A stretch of 64,000 nucleotides of DNA from Niallia circulans (GCF_007273535.1 NZ_RIBP01000004.1:3262001-3326000), one strand, 5' to 3'; positions 16,832 to 26,123 are shown, numbered from the stretch's first letter. The notes: generated by a model not told the origin, from the letters alone. Numbers and translations are program-made.

Positions 16832-17572
16832 TTACCAGTCTAATTCATTGAGGAATGCTAGGATATCACTATGTAATACGACCTTATCTGGCCCTAATGT
16901 CATTAAATGCTTGGAATTAGAATAGCCTTTTATATTTTTATCAGAGGAGGATATATTGGAATATATATAATTAGCACTGTCTTTATATAGCGGGTCATCC
17001 AACAATCCATACAATATAGAGATTGGCTGATTCATCTTATTCAAATTCCCCATAATCAAATCAATGTATTCCTTGAATTCAGATAAGTTATTAGTTGAGC
17101 TTGCTTCTAACTTATTTAACTCCTCCGAGATTTGTAGCTTCTCTTTCCCCTGCAGCTGCTTTACATACTTTGCATAATTTAATACTCGTTTTTTTAATGA
17201 ACTAACCTCAGTCTTATACGGGACAGACATTGTAACTATACCTGTAACATGCTTTTCTTGGCCGACCTTTAAGGCCAAGAGCCCGCCTAAAGACACCCCA
17301 ATAACAGCAATATCCTGATATCCTTCATTTATTAAAAAGTTGTAGCCCTCTTCTGCGCTTTCCCACCAATCATTTGGATTAGTTGTCATTAATTGCTCTG
17401 CTGTAGAACCATGACCTTTATATAAAGGAGCATAACAAGTATAATTTTCTCTATTAAGGTAGCTCCCAAGCTTTTTCATATCAACCGTATTACTTGTGAA
17501 AGAGTGCAATAATAATACTGCTTTTGAACCACCTTTATAGAAGAAAGACTTTGGTTCACTAATTCTTACCAT
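16832..17572 (-). CDS. Alpha/beta-hydrolase carboxylesterase (Est30-like)
   Basis: 246 residues. It has the oxyanion segment LLLHSFTSN (20-28), nucleophile elbow GVSLGG with S94, a late aspartate in LYGLLDDPLY and histidine in SNSKHLMTL. Size and motifs match the Bacillus/Geobacillus Est30 carboxylesterases, which hydrolyse short-chain esters in the cytoplasm. GGTGG precedes the ATG. Confidence 0.87.
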   Translation of the reverse strand: MVRISEPKSFFYKGGSKAVLLLHSFTSNTVDMKKLGSYLNRENYTCYAPLYKGHGSTAEQLMTTNPNDWWESAEEGYNFLINEGYQDIAVIGVSLGGLLALKVGQEKHVTGIVTMSVPYKTEVSSLKKRVLNYAKYVKQLQGKEKLQISEELNKLEASSTNNLSEFKEYIDLIMGNLNKMNQPISILYGLLDDPLYKDSANYIYSNISSSDKNIKGYSNSKHLMTLGPDKVVLHSDILAFLNELDW

Positions 17573-17710
17573 TTTTGATTACCACCTTATTCTATAATTT
17601 TCAATAAGTATCCGTACGATACAAATACACATAATGGTTTCCAAATGTTTTTTTGAATAATTAGCAACTAAAAAAACAATGCTAATAAAAAAAGTGAGGA
17701 CAAATCCATT

Positions 17711-18178
17711 ATGTCATTTAAAAGTCAAAAATTCCTTAATATTTGTATGGTAGTACTATCTTGGGTATCAGTAGCTTTGATTGGTCCTAATAATATAAAA
17801 AGATTTTTCCCGGCAACAATGATCATTAGTATAATAGAAATTTTAAACGGTTTACTAGGAAAAAAAAGGAAATGGTGGGTTTTTTATAATAAACCCAACT
17901 CTTTCTTAAATGGTGAATTTTCTTATAATATCGGCCCATTCATCTTAACATCCTTTTTAACGCTAAAGCTTGGATATGGAAGTTTCAAAAAATTCATGCT
18001 CCTAAGTGCTTTAGTACACGCTTTCTTTGTATTCCCTTTTACGTATTTCGCTAAAAGGATAAAATTATTTTCTTTAGTACGTATTAACTCTATCCAATTT
18101 TTCTTTTACTTTATACTGAAGGCACCTTTATTATATTTAATTCAGTTTCTTTTTGAAAGGAAAGGAAAAGCGCTGTAA
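17711..18178 (+). CDS. CBO0543-like membrane protein
   Basis: 155 residues with about four hydrophobic segments and the aromatic KKRKWWVFYNKPNSFLNGEF element seen in the small membrane proteins annotated as CBO0543 family in spore-forming Firmicutes. Function unknown. GTGAGG lies about 11 bases before ATG. A strong terminator follows. Confidence 0.65.
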   Translation: MSFKSQKFLNICMVVLSWVSVALIGPNNIKRFFPATMIISIIEILNGLLGKKRKWWVFYNKPNSFLNGEFSYNIGPFILTSFLTLKLGYGSFKKFMLLSALVHAFFVFPFTYFAKRIKLFSLVRINSIQFFFYFILKAPLLYLIQFLFERKGKAL

Positions 18179-18240
18179 ATATTCTTACGGATATGCAAAA
18201 TAGATAAGATTTAGTTTAAGGTAGAAATCTAATCCAAAAA

Positions 18241-18267
18241 AACCTCCTCTGTTTTTTAGAGGAGGTT
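18241..18267. terminator. Bidirectional terminator
   Basis: AACCTCCTCT / AGAGGAGGTT with a six-base T loop, between the membrane-protein gene and the convergent HAD gene. Confidence 0.85.
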
Positions 18268-18292
18268 TTGGTGTAAATGACGACAGCGCGAG

Positions 18293-19132
18293 TTATCCTA
18301 ATAACCCATATTTCTCAAAGCTATTATAAATACCGTTTTCATCTACCGTTTCTGTAATATCATCTGCCACACTTTTTACTATTTCATGTGCGTTTCCCAT
18401 TGCTATCCCATGCTGAACAAATTGTAACATCTCAATATCGTTAAAGCTGTCGCCATATGCAAAGGCATTTTCTTTCGTAATATTTAAACGTGTTAATACC
18501 TTTTCAATAGCTGTTGCCTTGTTAATACCAAGAAGTGATATTTCTCCGCTGTTACTGCCAAAGACAGGGACAGTGCTTGGAATAACTGTATACCTTGCTT
18601 CAAACTCTTTCATCACGGAATCAATTGGGGTTGTTGAATCAAGGAAGATAATTTTATTAATATCCTCCCTTATTAACTCCTCCCCTTCAATTAATGCTTC
18701 ATAAAATGGCATTATTCCCTTTTCTATTTCCTTAAGAAATTCTGGGTTATTAGCTTTCAACTTAGCAATAAAACCAAAGACATTTTGTTTGCATTTTTCA
18801 CTGGCAAACAATCCAGTATTTGTTTCTAAATAAAAGTCTATTCCCTTTTCATAGAAGAAATCTAAAATTTGCTGGGCGTCTGTTTTCTTAAATTTCTCAT
18901 GGAATAATGCTTCTTTTTCTACTTCAATATAACAACCTGCGCCGCCAATTAATCCATCGAAGCCAACACTTAATATGTCATCAAATATTTCTCCTCTTGA
19001 TCTTCCTGTACATAAATAGATAATATGTCCATTCTCTCGCGCTTTTCGCACGGCTAATTTAGCAGATTCCGGTATCATCCCTTTTTCATTGACTAACGTA
19101 CCATCAATATCCAAAAAAATTATTTTTTGCAT
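18293..19132 (-). CDS. Cof-type HAD family phosphatase
   Basis: 279 residues. Motif I FLDIDGTL (nucleophile D8, acid D10), motif II around CTGRSRG, and motif IV GDSFNDIEMLQ near residue 228. The large C2B cap in the middle places it among the Cof/YcsE-like sugar-phosphate and flavin-precursor phosphatases. Substrate unknown. GGAGTG precedes the ATG. Confidence 0.9.
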   Translation of the reverse strand: MQKIIFLDIDGTLVNEKGMIPESAKLAVRKARENGHIIYLCTGRSRGEIFDDILSVGFDGLIGGAGCYIEVEKEALFHEKFKKTDAQQILDFFYEKGIDFYLETNTGLFASEKCKQNVFGFIAKLKANNPEFLKEIEKGIMPFYEALIEGEELIREDINKIIFLDSTTPIDSVMKEFEARYTVIPSTVPVFGSNSGEISLLGINKATAIEKVLTRLNITKENAFAYGDSFNDIEMLQFVQHGIAMGNAHEIVKSVADDITETVDENGIYNSFEKYGLLG

Positions 19133-19222
19133 CAGTATACACTCCTATAATAAACAAAACTAAGCACAAAAAAATTCAGTTTATTTTCAAGTTTTTGATT
19201 ATATGTTAATTATATAAAAAAG

Positions 19223-19313
19223 AGCTGCTGAAAACTGGTCTGTTATAGACCAACTTAGCACACGATAATATAAATTTACTGGTTTATTGAATTGATAAAT
19301 GTAGTTTTCAGCT
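19223..19313. repeat. 91-base element bounded by an inverted repeat
   Basis: GCTGAAAACT (ending 19236) and AGTTTTCAGC (19303-19312) bound the element, and a small hairpin TGGTCT-gttat-AGACCA sits just inside the left arm. It lies upstream of the HAD gene and could be a miniature element or a structured leader. Confidence 0.35.
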
Positions 19314-19381
19314 AATAAATTAGACATCAGAAAGGCTCACCTTAAACTAAAGGCAAGCCATCATCGTTGAAAATTATTTGA

Positions 19382-19732
19382 TTACAGTTCTGCTTCCTTT
19401 ACAATATACTCAGCCAATATATCCTTTAACCAACCAACAAAATTTTTACTTGCTCCAAAATCAATGTTGATAATACTCTCAGCACTTCCTGAAGTAATAC
19501 ATCTCACCTTATTTTCTCCATCGAAATTTTCTAAGATAGCTGTTAGTGTTGCCCTTCCAGATGTACGAAAATAATATCTTTCAAAAATAAATGTACATGT
19601 TTGTTTTCCTTCGTCTCCAACTATATGATTTTCCCAATATATTAAATCGTCCATTATATTTGGGGAATTAAGAATAATATCAGCTGCTTCAAATGGTGAT
19701 ACGGATGTTTTAAATTCTATCGGTTTTTGCAT
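19382..19732 (-). CDS. DUF6054-like protein
   Basis: 116 residues, soluble, no signal peptide or membrane helix. The pattern of strands (TCTFIFERYYFRTSGRATLT, VRCITSGSAES) and the C-terminal helix fits the small DUF6054 family of Firmicutes, whose role is unknown. GAGGGG lies upstream of the ATG. The hairpin at 19335-19366 (GGCTCACCTT / AAAGGCAAGCC) may terminate it. Confidence 0.6.
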   Translation of the reverse strand: MQKPIEFKTSVSPFEAADIILNSPNIMDDLIYWENHIVGDEGKQTCTFIFERYYFRTSGRATLTAILENFDGENKVRCITSGSAESIINIDFGASKNFVGWLKDILAEYIVKEAEL

Positions 19733-19895
19733 ATTAACCCCTCTTTCGGATTCTCTTTCTATTATTTACGAGTGTTCCAATAAAAGGTTTCATTTCTTCT
19801 AATTGTAGCTCCTCTATATTTTACTGCTTTCAACTCTTTCAAGAAGTTTTACTTATATATCTTTTCACAAAAACTGCTTAAGAGGGTTATGTTTT

Positions 19896-21248
19896 CTACT
19901 CCATCAAACTGGCCAAATCAGGCTGTAGTTTGTTTCGTAAAACAAACAGCATAATAGCACCAACAAGAAATGCGACTGCATCTGCAACCACAAGCGACCA
20001 GACTACCCCTTCAAAGCCGTACATAGAATTTGCAATAAATAATACAGGAATTAGCGTAATCCCTTGAATAATCGACATAATAAATGCAGCTGTTCCTTGT
20101 GCAGTTGCTTGGAAAATCCCAGTAAATAAGGCCGTCATTCCTGTAATGAACAAGGATAAAAACGTTACATGTAAGATGTAGCTGCCCATTTCAATTAGTT
20201 GTGCATTAGTTGTAAATAATCCAATCAAGTGGTCAGAAATAAAGTAGACGATGATGCCAAACAAGACTGCTAGGGTTACGATTGCTTTTATTGTAAATGA
20301 AATAGTCGTCTTCATACGTAATTTATTCGCTGTAAATGCAAAGGCAATTAACGGCACGACTCCTTCACATAAGCCCATCACTATAAACTCAGGGAACTGA
20401 AGTAATCGTGATGAAATTCCGTAAGCAGCTACAGCATGTTCTCCATAATCAACAAGAAAATGGTTAAAAATAAGCGACATGGCACCTAAAAAGATGCTCA
20501 TAATAAAGATAGGAACTCCAATTTTTAATACATTGCTCAAAATCTCCTTCGAAGCCTTGAACCATTTAAGAGAGATTGTTAAGAATTGGCTTTTTGTTCC
20601 CATATGATAAGCGTAGTACAAACTTGCAGCAATGTTAGAAATAATGGTGGCAGCTGCAACGCCAATCACGTCCCAATGGAACACGAAGATTACTAAAGCA
20701 TCAAGAATTATATTTAAAACAACACTTAGAATCATGCCAATCATGGATGTTATTGCTGAACCCTCTGAGCGGACAATATTTTCAAGTGTGAAAAACAATA
20801 TAACGAATGGTGAACCAATAAGCATAACTGTCACATATTCCTTTGTAAATCCAAAGGAATCTGACATTGCTCCCAAGCCATGAACGATTGGATCAATCAA
20901 CGGGAGGCCAATAAGCATTACGATAAGTCCAAGAACTAAACTGCTGTAAAAGGCGAATGAAGACACATGCTTAACGTCATTATACTTTTTCTCGCCGAGT
21001 AAGCGGGAGATAAATGTGCCGCTGCCCATACCAACCAAATTGCCAAGCGCCATAATAATGGCGAATAATGGCAAGGTTAATGCAAGGGCAGTTAACATCG
21101 CCGTATTATGAAGTGTACCAAGGAAATAGGCATTTAAAATGGAATAAATAACATTCATGGATGAACCGATCATCATCGGAACAGCAAAATGAGCTACAGC
21201 CTTTGCGACCGGTGCTTTTTCAAAATAATAGAGATTTTCTGTTTCCAT
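19896..21248 (-). CDS. MATE family multidrug efflux transporter (MepA-like)
   Basis: 450 residues with 12 membrane helices in two similar halves. The N-terminal half has GNLVGMGSGTFISRLLGEKK, the conserved MATE loop. The length and this loop fit MepA-type cation-coupled drug exporters. The ribosome binding site is weak (AAGCAGTG). It diverges from a TetR regulator and the intergenic region holds three copies of a 13-base operator, so drug-responsive derepression is likely. Confidence 0.9.
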   Translation of the reverse strand: METENLYYFEKAPVAKAVAHFAVPMMIGSSMNVIYSILNAYFLGTLHNTAMLTALALTLPLFAIIMALGNLVGMGSGTFISRLLGEKKYNDVKHVSSFAFYSSLVLGLIVMLIGLPLIDPIVHGLGAMSDSFGFTKEYVTVMLIGSPFVILFFTLENIVRSEGSAITSMIGMILSVVLNIILDALVIFVFHWDVIGVAAATIISNIAASLYYAYHMGTKSQFLTISLKWFKASKEILSNVLKIGVPIFIMSIFLGAMSLIFNHFLVDYGEHAVAAYGISSRLLQFPEFIVMGLCEGVVPLIAFAFTANKLRMKTTISFTIKAIVTLAVLFGIIVYFISDHLIGLFTTNAQLIEMGSYILHVTFLSLFITGMTALFTGIFQATAQGTAAFIMSIIQGITLIPVLFIANSMYGFEGVVWSLVVADAVAFLVGAIMLFVLRNKLQPDLASLME

Positions 21249-21340
21249 ATTATATCACTGCTTTCTAATTGTGTTTTCAATCATTGATTTTTCGACAACT
21301 ACTACCCTTTCAAATAAACACGCTTTGTTACGTCTATTAC

Positions 21341-21422
21341 CTAACAGTGTAAGGTTGCCTCTTACAGTGTTAGATGATATCATGATTTTATAAGCGTGTA
21401 AAGCATAAACTTACACTGTTAG
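21341..21422. promoter_or_regulatory. Three TetR-type operators between MATE and tetR genes
   Basis: Sites at 21341-21353 (CTAACAGTGTAAG), 21361-21373 (CTTACAGTGTTAG) and 21410-21422 (CTTACACTGTTAG) share the near-palindrome CTWACASTGTWAG. The third is the exact reverse complement of the first. The first two start 20 bases apart, about two helical turns, suited to paired dimers. They cover the probable promoters of both genes. Confidence 0.8.
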
Positions 21423-21440
21423 ATTAAAGGGTGATTAATA

Positions 21441-22121
21441 ATGAAAAAACAACAGCCGCAGATTTCAGAAGAGAGCATTTTAACTGCCTCGTGGGAGCTT
21501 CTTGGCGAGGATGGCATCGAAAAATTAAGTATGAGAAAATTGGCCAATAGACTTGGCATACAGGCCCCTTCTTTGTATTGGTATTTCAAAAGCAAACAAA
21601 ATCTCTACCAGCGTCTAGCAAACACTGTATCCAAAGTAATTCTGGAGGAGTTTCACTGTGATGGAGACTGGAAAGAGCAACTGACCGAGCTTGCGATAAC
21701 AACAAGAAGCGTACTCAGCCGCTATCCATGCTCAACCCAGCTCATGATGATGACACTTCCTCACGAACCAGACATTATCCGCTTCACTAACCGCATGCTG
21801 CTTTGCGTGGAGTCGACACCACTTGAGCAAGAACAGAAAATGCAGGTCGTGACAACACTTGTAAACTATGTTTTCTACTTCGTACTTGACGACTATCAGC
21901 ATGAGCGCAATGTCTCCGCTATGCTTAAGGAACAGGAAACACTCCCAGGTGATGAGTTAATACGCCTTCTCGACACGATGAGTGAACAAGATGCAGGATT
22001 GTTCAAAAGAATGTTCACAGGCGGTCTGTTCGAAATGATGGGAACAGACGCAGCCTTTGATTTTGGATTGAAGGTAATCATTTTGGGAATTGAGCAAGTG
22101 ATACTTGAACAGCAAAAGTAA
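21441..22121 (+). CDS. TetR/AcrR family transcriptional repressor
   Basis: 226 residues. N-terminal HTH (EKLSMRKLANRLGIQAPSLY, recognition helix ending WYFKSKQNLYQRLA) and a C-terminal domain of the TetR_C type, as in classical tetracycline repressors. It most likely represses the divergent MATE pump and itself through the three operators. AGGGTG precedes the ATG. A terminator follows. Confidence 0.9.
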   Translation: MKKQQPQISEESILTASWELLGEDGIEKLSMRKLANRLGIQAPSLYWYFKSKQNLYQRLANTVSKVILEEFHCDGDWKEQLTELAITTRSVLSRYPCSTQLMMMTLPHEPDIIRFTNRMLLCVESTPLEQEQKMQVVTTLVNYVFYFVLDDYQHERNVSAMLKEQETLPGDELIRLLDTMSEQDAGLFKRMFTGGLFEMMGTDAAFDFGLKVIILGIEQVILEQQK

Positions 22122-22127
22122 TAGAAA

Positions 22128-22159
22128 AAACCGCTCATCAGGATAATGATGGGCGGTTT
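22128..22159 (+). terminator. Terminator of tetR-type gene
   Basis: AAACCGCTCATCA / TGATGGGCGGTTT stem with one mismatch, immediately after the stop codon. Confidence 0.75.
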
Positions 22160-22189
22160 CACTTGCTAAATATAAAATAAAATGAACTA

Positions 22190-22579
22190 TTAATAATAGA
22201 TAAAACTTGCAATGATATAATAAACATACATGATAAAGCTTATGGTGACTAAGCTGAGTGAACATATACTTATAAGCTTTTGACGTCCTGCCTTTTTACT
22301 CATACGATTTAGTACAATTACTAAACCTAGAATAACTAATTGTGTAATAATGGATATATAATAATACTCTTTTAAAGATTGTCCTCCTCCTCCTCCGATG
22401 TACATGCCTGTACCTACTAAAAGGATGCCAATTAGACCATATACCCCAACGATATTTTCTATAGTTTTATTATTATATTTAACTGTGTCAACAGAAATAA
22501 ATGTTATTGTTAACACTGAAAAGCTTATGATGACTTCAAATAAAATAACTAATATTAACAATTGGTTATCTCCTATCAT
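22190..22579 (-). CDS. Four-helix membrane protein of unknown function
   Basis: 129 residues with four hydrophobic segments and a glycine run GMYIGGGGGQS between the second and third. No family recognised. The ribosome binding site is poor, so the start is uncertain. Confidence 0.5.
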   Translation of the reverse strand: MIGDNQLLILVILFEVIISFSVLTITFISVDTVKYNNKTIENIVGVYGLIGILLVGTGMYIGGGGGQSLKEYYYISIITQLVILGLVIVLNRMSKKAGRQKLISICSLSLVTISFIMYVYYIIASFIYY

Positions 22580-22723
22580 GAGTTTGAAATACAGCGTCCT
22601 GTTTTTCTCTTTTTGATTTTAAATAATTGATATATAGTATATCGTCACAATTTGATAACTTTTACTATTTATTTAATACGCAAATAATAATGACCAAAAA
22701 TAGCCTTTAAAATTCATCTCTCT

Positions 22724-23176
22724 TTATTCTTGCTGTGTGTCCAAACGAATCGTTTCGTCTTTGTATATAGCCTTTCCATCCTTTGATTTTCGGTAAACTG
22801 CAATTAGTGCTACATGGTCATCTTTCCAATTAACTTCAAAGTTAGCAACCGTTGCTAACTGAAACATATGATAATCCAAATATTCCTCTAGCTTATTACC
22901 ATACTCACCGTAATAAATACGAAAAGACGAATTTCCATAGACTATTTTATTATCCTTTTTGTCTAAATATTGAGATCGAATTTCCTGTAGTTCAACAATA
23001 TGTACTTGGTTTGGAGATATGCTTGTTAGTATCGAACTTGCTATGTCTGGATACGAATCCGAAGTGGCTCTTTTATTTTTTTCTATTGTTGCTGAGACAA
23101 AGATAATGACCAACATCCCCATTATGATGATTACATAAATAAATGAGTTTACCTTTTTTACTTGTCTGCTCCTCAT
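22724..23176 (-). CDS. Membrane-anchored protein of unknown function
   Basis: 150 residues: a basic N-terminus, one membrane helix (about 12-30), then a hydrophilic domain facing outward with alternating strand patterns. No family recognised. GGAG precedes the ATG at normal distance, which supports a real gene. Confidence 0.6.
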   Translation of the reverse strand: MRSRQVKKVNSFIYVIIIMGMLVIIFVSATIEKNKRATSDSYPDIASSILTSISPNQVHIVELQEIRSQYLDKKDNKIVYGNSSFRIYYGEYGNKLEEYLDYHMFQLATVANFEVNWKDDHVALIAVYRKSKDGKAIYKDETIRLDTQQE

Positions 23177-23317
23177 TCTAAACTCCTAAGTAGTTAAACT
23201 TATTATGGAATATATTAACACATAAGTACAAAGAAATTCTAGGTATCAAAAGGAAGAATGTTCTACATTGTTTTCACTACACTTCAAAGCAGATTCTATC
23301 GATAGCTATAAAAAAAG

Positions 23318-23680
23318 AAAAAGAGGCTGGGACAAAACTAAAGATAACCTTTCTAAACACGAATAATAAAATTACATCTTAATTTGAAAAATGAACCAAG
23401 TGACTAAATAGAATATGGGTTTAAAATTAGTTCGTTTCATTGCGCTGCAGCCACTCGCTTTCCGCGGGGAGGAAGCTGAGCCTCCTCGTCTTCGCCTGCG
23501 GGGTCTCTGCCTTTCCTCTATTTCCCGCAGGAGTCGAGTGACCTCCGCTCCACTCCACTAAGATTTCTAATCATTTGTATTAAAACTAAAGAAACCAAAA
23601 AACCGAACCATTTAATCAACTAATGATTAAATGGTTCGGTTTTTACATAGATTCACATACTTATGTCCCAGCCTCTTTTT
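23318..23680. repeat. 363-base palindrome-bounded Bacillaceae repeat element
   Basis: The ends AAAAAGAGGCTGGGACA (23318-23334) and TGTCCCAGCCTCTTTTT (23664-23680) are perfect 17-base inverted repeats. The centre (23450-23545) is GC-rich, begins CCACTCGCTTTCCGCGGGG and ends CCCGCAGGAGTCGAGTG, a motif I recall from repeats in many Bacillaceae genomes. An 18-base stem hairpin with T-run lies at 23601-23641. No open reading frame. Confidence 0.75.
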
Positions 23681-23696
23681 CAATAACAAACTATTT

Positions 23697-24791
23697 TTAT
23701 TCCATTTCAAAATCCTTAATATCAGCTACAGGGTGCAGCACAGCTGTTGGATTAAATACTGACAGCTCTACTTCATTTTCCACTTTTCTAACCCAGTCAT
23801 GGTCAGCTAATGCTCCTTTTCCGAGTGCTATCAAATCAGCATCTCCACTTTTTAACATGTTTATAGCATTTTCAACATTCTCTAACTGTCCATTAGCGAT
23901 GATTGGCAACAAACTATATTTTTTCGCTAAGGAAACTAATGTTTCTTCGCCTTCAGCAAAGGCTGGTTGCAGCGCATCATACTCTGTTACGTGAATATAA
24001 TCTAACCCTGATTGACCTAAAGAAGTAAAAATAATGTTTGCATCTTCCTTTTTTCCTGACCACTTATAGAAATAATCATTTACTTTTGATTGAGAAATTC
24101 GCATACCTACTATAAAATCACTGCCTACTGCTTTTGTTACTTCTCTAGAAATTTCGACGAGAAACCTTACACGATTTTCAGTGCTTCCTCCATATTCATC
24201 AGTACGTTGATTTGTATACTCTGTAAGAAAGCTATCTAATAGATAGCCATTGGCTCCATGTAATTCAACGCCATCAAATCCTACAGATTCCGCCCGTTTA
24301 GCAGCTTCTACAAAATTGTTTTTTACAGCATTCATTTCTGCTTTTGTTATTTCTCTTGGAACAGTGAACTTCCCTTCTCCAAGATAGAATGTAAGTTGTT
24401 CTCCTTTAGGCTGGATTGCTGATGGAGCAATTTTTTTCTCGGTAAAACGATTACCTTGTGAAAGTGGTCCAGTATGCTGTAATTGCATAAAGATTTTTCC
24501 TCCTTCAGCATGGACAGCATCTACAACCTTTTTCCATGCTTGTGCTTGTCCTTCAAAAGCAATCCCAGGTTGATTGCGATAAGTCTGACTATTCTGATCA
24601 TCAATATATGTTCCTTCTGTAATAATAAGGCCAAATCCGCCTTTTGCGAATGAACGATAGTACTTTATCATTTTATCCGTTATATAGCCCTCCTCTGTAG
24701 CACTAATACGTGTCATTGGTGCTACACCAACTCGATTATTTATCACTGTATTATTGATTTTATAAGAATGGAATAAGATATTTTTACCCAT
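23697..24791 (-). CDS. Old Yellow Enzyme family NADH:flavin oxidoreductase
   Basis: 364 residues forming an FMN-binding TIM barrel. Conserved segments are NNRVGVAPMTR (about 19-29), QLQHTGPLSQ, GVELHGANGYLLDSFL and TNQRTDEYGGSTENRVRF. It reduces activated alkenes such as enones, but the natural substrate is unknown. AGGAGG precedes the ATG. It is divergent from a LysR regulator with a palindromic box between the genes. Confidence 0.92.
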   Translation of the reverse strand: MGKNILFHSYKINNTVINNRVGVAPMTRISATEEGYITDKMIKYYRSFAKGGFGLIITEGTYIDDQNSQTYRNQPGIAFEGQAQAWKKVVDAVHAEGGKIFMQLQHTGPLSQGNRFTEKKIAPSAIQPKGEQLTFYLGEGKFTVPREITKAEMNAVKNNFVEAAKRAESVGFDGVELHGANGYLLDSFLTEYTNQRTDEYGGSTENRVRFLVEISREVTKAVGSDFIVGMRISQSKVNDYFYKWSGKKEDANIIFTSLGQSGLDYIHVTEYDALQPAFAEGEETLVSLAKKYSLLPIIANGQLENVENAINMLKSGDADLIALGKGALADHDWVRKVENEVELSVFNPTAVLHPVADIKDFEME

Positions 24792-24889
24792 ATTAATTAC
24801 CTCCTGTTATGTTTCGTATTTGACAACCTCTCAAAATTTAGCTTAAATGAACAGTACAGTTTAGTAAAACGAATATATTCGATAAGATA

Positions 24890-24906
24890 GTTCAAAAATA
24901 TTGAAC
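24890..24906. promoter_or_regulatory. Candidate LysR box
   Basis: GTTCAAAAATATTGAAC is a perfect dyad (GTTCA-N7-TGAAC) containing the T-N11-A LysR motif. It lies 20 bases upstream of the regulator start. CGAATATATTCG, another palindrome, lies at 24870-24881. Confidence 0.6.
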
Positions 24907-24925
24907 TAATTTAGGAGATGGTAGT

Positions 24926-25783
24926 TTGGAACTACGACATTTAGTTACATTTAAAACGATTGTTGAAAAGAACGGCTTTAATAAGGCGGCTGAACACTTG
25001 GGTTATGCTCAATCCTCGATTACTACCCATATTAAAGAACTAGAAAAAGTATTAGAAAGTCCACTTTTTGACCGATTGGGAAAAAAAGTAATCTTAACAC
25101 AATTTGGTCAACAGTTTCTTCCTTATGCCACTCAAATAATTGAACTTTATAATCAGGCACTAAGTATTGACAAAGAACCTCAAGGAGAATTAACAATTGG
25201 CATATCTGAATCATTAACAATTTGCCGAATTCCTGTCATTCTGCTTGAATTCAAGCAGAAATACCCAAAGGTAAGCCTTCACGTTAAATCATTAGAAAAC
25301 TATGATGTGGCAAAAAGCCTTCAAAGTGGTGACATTGATTTAGCGTTAGTTTTAGAAAAGGAGAATTGGAAACAGGAGGAATTGTATATAGAAGAATTAG
25401 TACGGGAGAAAATGATGTTTATCAGTCCTATTAGTAAAAGTAATAATGGAATAAATACAGCATTATATTCCGATTTAAAATGCAGTTATAAATCTGTATT
25501 TGACGAGTACATTTTATTAAATAAACTAGTCATAAAGGACAGTTTAGAATTCCAAAGTATCGAAGCTATCAAACACTGTGTAAAAACTGGGTTAGGCGTA
25601 TCGCTTGTTCCATTTTTTTCTGTAAAGGAAGAACTAAAAAGCAGCATATTTACAGGCGAGGAGGTTTCAGAAGGTCAAAGCTCTTTAGCGACTTATTTAA
25701 CCTATCACAGAGATAAATGGTTGTCCCCATCGATAACAAGCATGATTCGTCTTGTACAGAAGCATGCATTAACGTGGGAATAA
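24926..25783 (+). CDS. LysR family transcriptional regulator
   Basis: 285 residues, starting with TTG at 24926; TTAGGAGATGG lies 5-10 bases upstream. N-terminal HTH (GFNKAAEHLGYAQSSITTHI) and an effector domain from about residue 85. It probably regulates the divergent oxidoreductase and itself. Confidence 0.9.
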   Translation: MELRHLVTFKTIVEKNGFNKAAEHLGYAQSSITTHIKELEKVLESPLFDRLGKKVILTQFGQQFLPYATQIIELYNQALSIDKEPQGELTIGISESLTICRIPVILLEFKQKYPKVSLHVKSLENYDVAKSLQSGDIDLALVLEKENWKQEELYIEELVREKMMFISPISKSNNGINTALYSDLKCSYKSVFDEYILLNKLVIKDSLEFQSIEAIKHCVKTGLGVSLVPFFSVKEELKSSIFTGEEVSEGQSSLATYLTYHRDKWLSPSITSMIRLVQKHALTWE

Positions 25784-25996
25784 ATATGGGAGGTGCTCAT
25801 AAAGCACCTCCCTTTTAATATGTGTGATTGGTCCATTAGGGAAAATGCAATCGCCTATAGGAATAAAGGGAGTATTATCAAAATTTATATATCCTCCTGT
25901 GCCTGACTGAACATCACTGTTATTTATAAAAATACTTTTCAACATGATTCTACCAATAAAAACCGCTTTTTTTGATACCCAGTCACCAATGATCAA
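25769..25996 (-). CDS. Doubtful 75-codon reading frame
   Basis: The middle, IFINNSDVQSGTGGYINFDN and FIPIGDCIFPNGPITHI, looks protein-like. However, the frame has only a TTG start without a ribosome binding site, its C-terminus is encoded by the lysR terminator, and it overlaps the lysR 3' end by 15 bases. It overlaps the 46-residue gene upstream by 14 bases, so translational coupling is possible. Could be real or decayed. Confidence 0.3.
   Translation of the reverse strand: MIIGDWVSKKAVFIGRIMLKSIFINNSDVQSGTGGYINFDNTPFIPIGDCIFPNGPITHIKREVLYEHLPYLFPR
25788..25816 (+). terminator. Terminator of lysR gene
   Basis: GGGAGGTGCT / AGCACCTCCC with a five-base loop and TTTT. Confidence 0.9.
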
Positions 25997-26123
25997 CTAT
26001 AAAGCGAATCAGCATCCTTGGAATAAATGTTATAATGTTCCAAATCCCTTCAAGTACTATTTCAAACAAACTCTCTTTAAAAAAATCTTTAAATTTGTTT
26101 GGTTTTCTTTTTCTATATTTCAT
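25983..26123 (-). CDS. 46-residue basic amphipathic membrane peptide
   Basis: ATG at 26123 with AAGGGAAG upstream. It reads MKYRKRKPNKFKDFFKESLF, then a hydrophobic amphipathic part with IWNIITFIPRMLIRFIVDHW. Small proteins of this make-up (basic head, FIPRM-like helix) recur in bacilli, but the function is unknown. It is below the usual gene-calling length. Confidence 0.5.
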   Translation of the reverse strand: MKYRKRKPNKFKDFFKESLFEIVLEGIWNIITFIPRMLIRFIVDHW

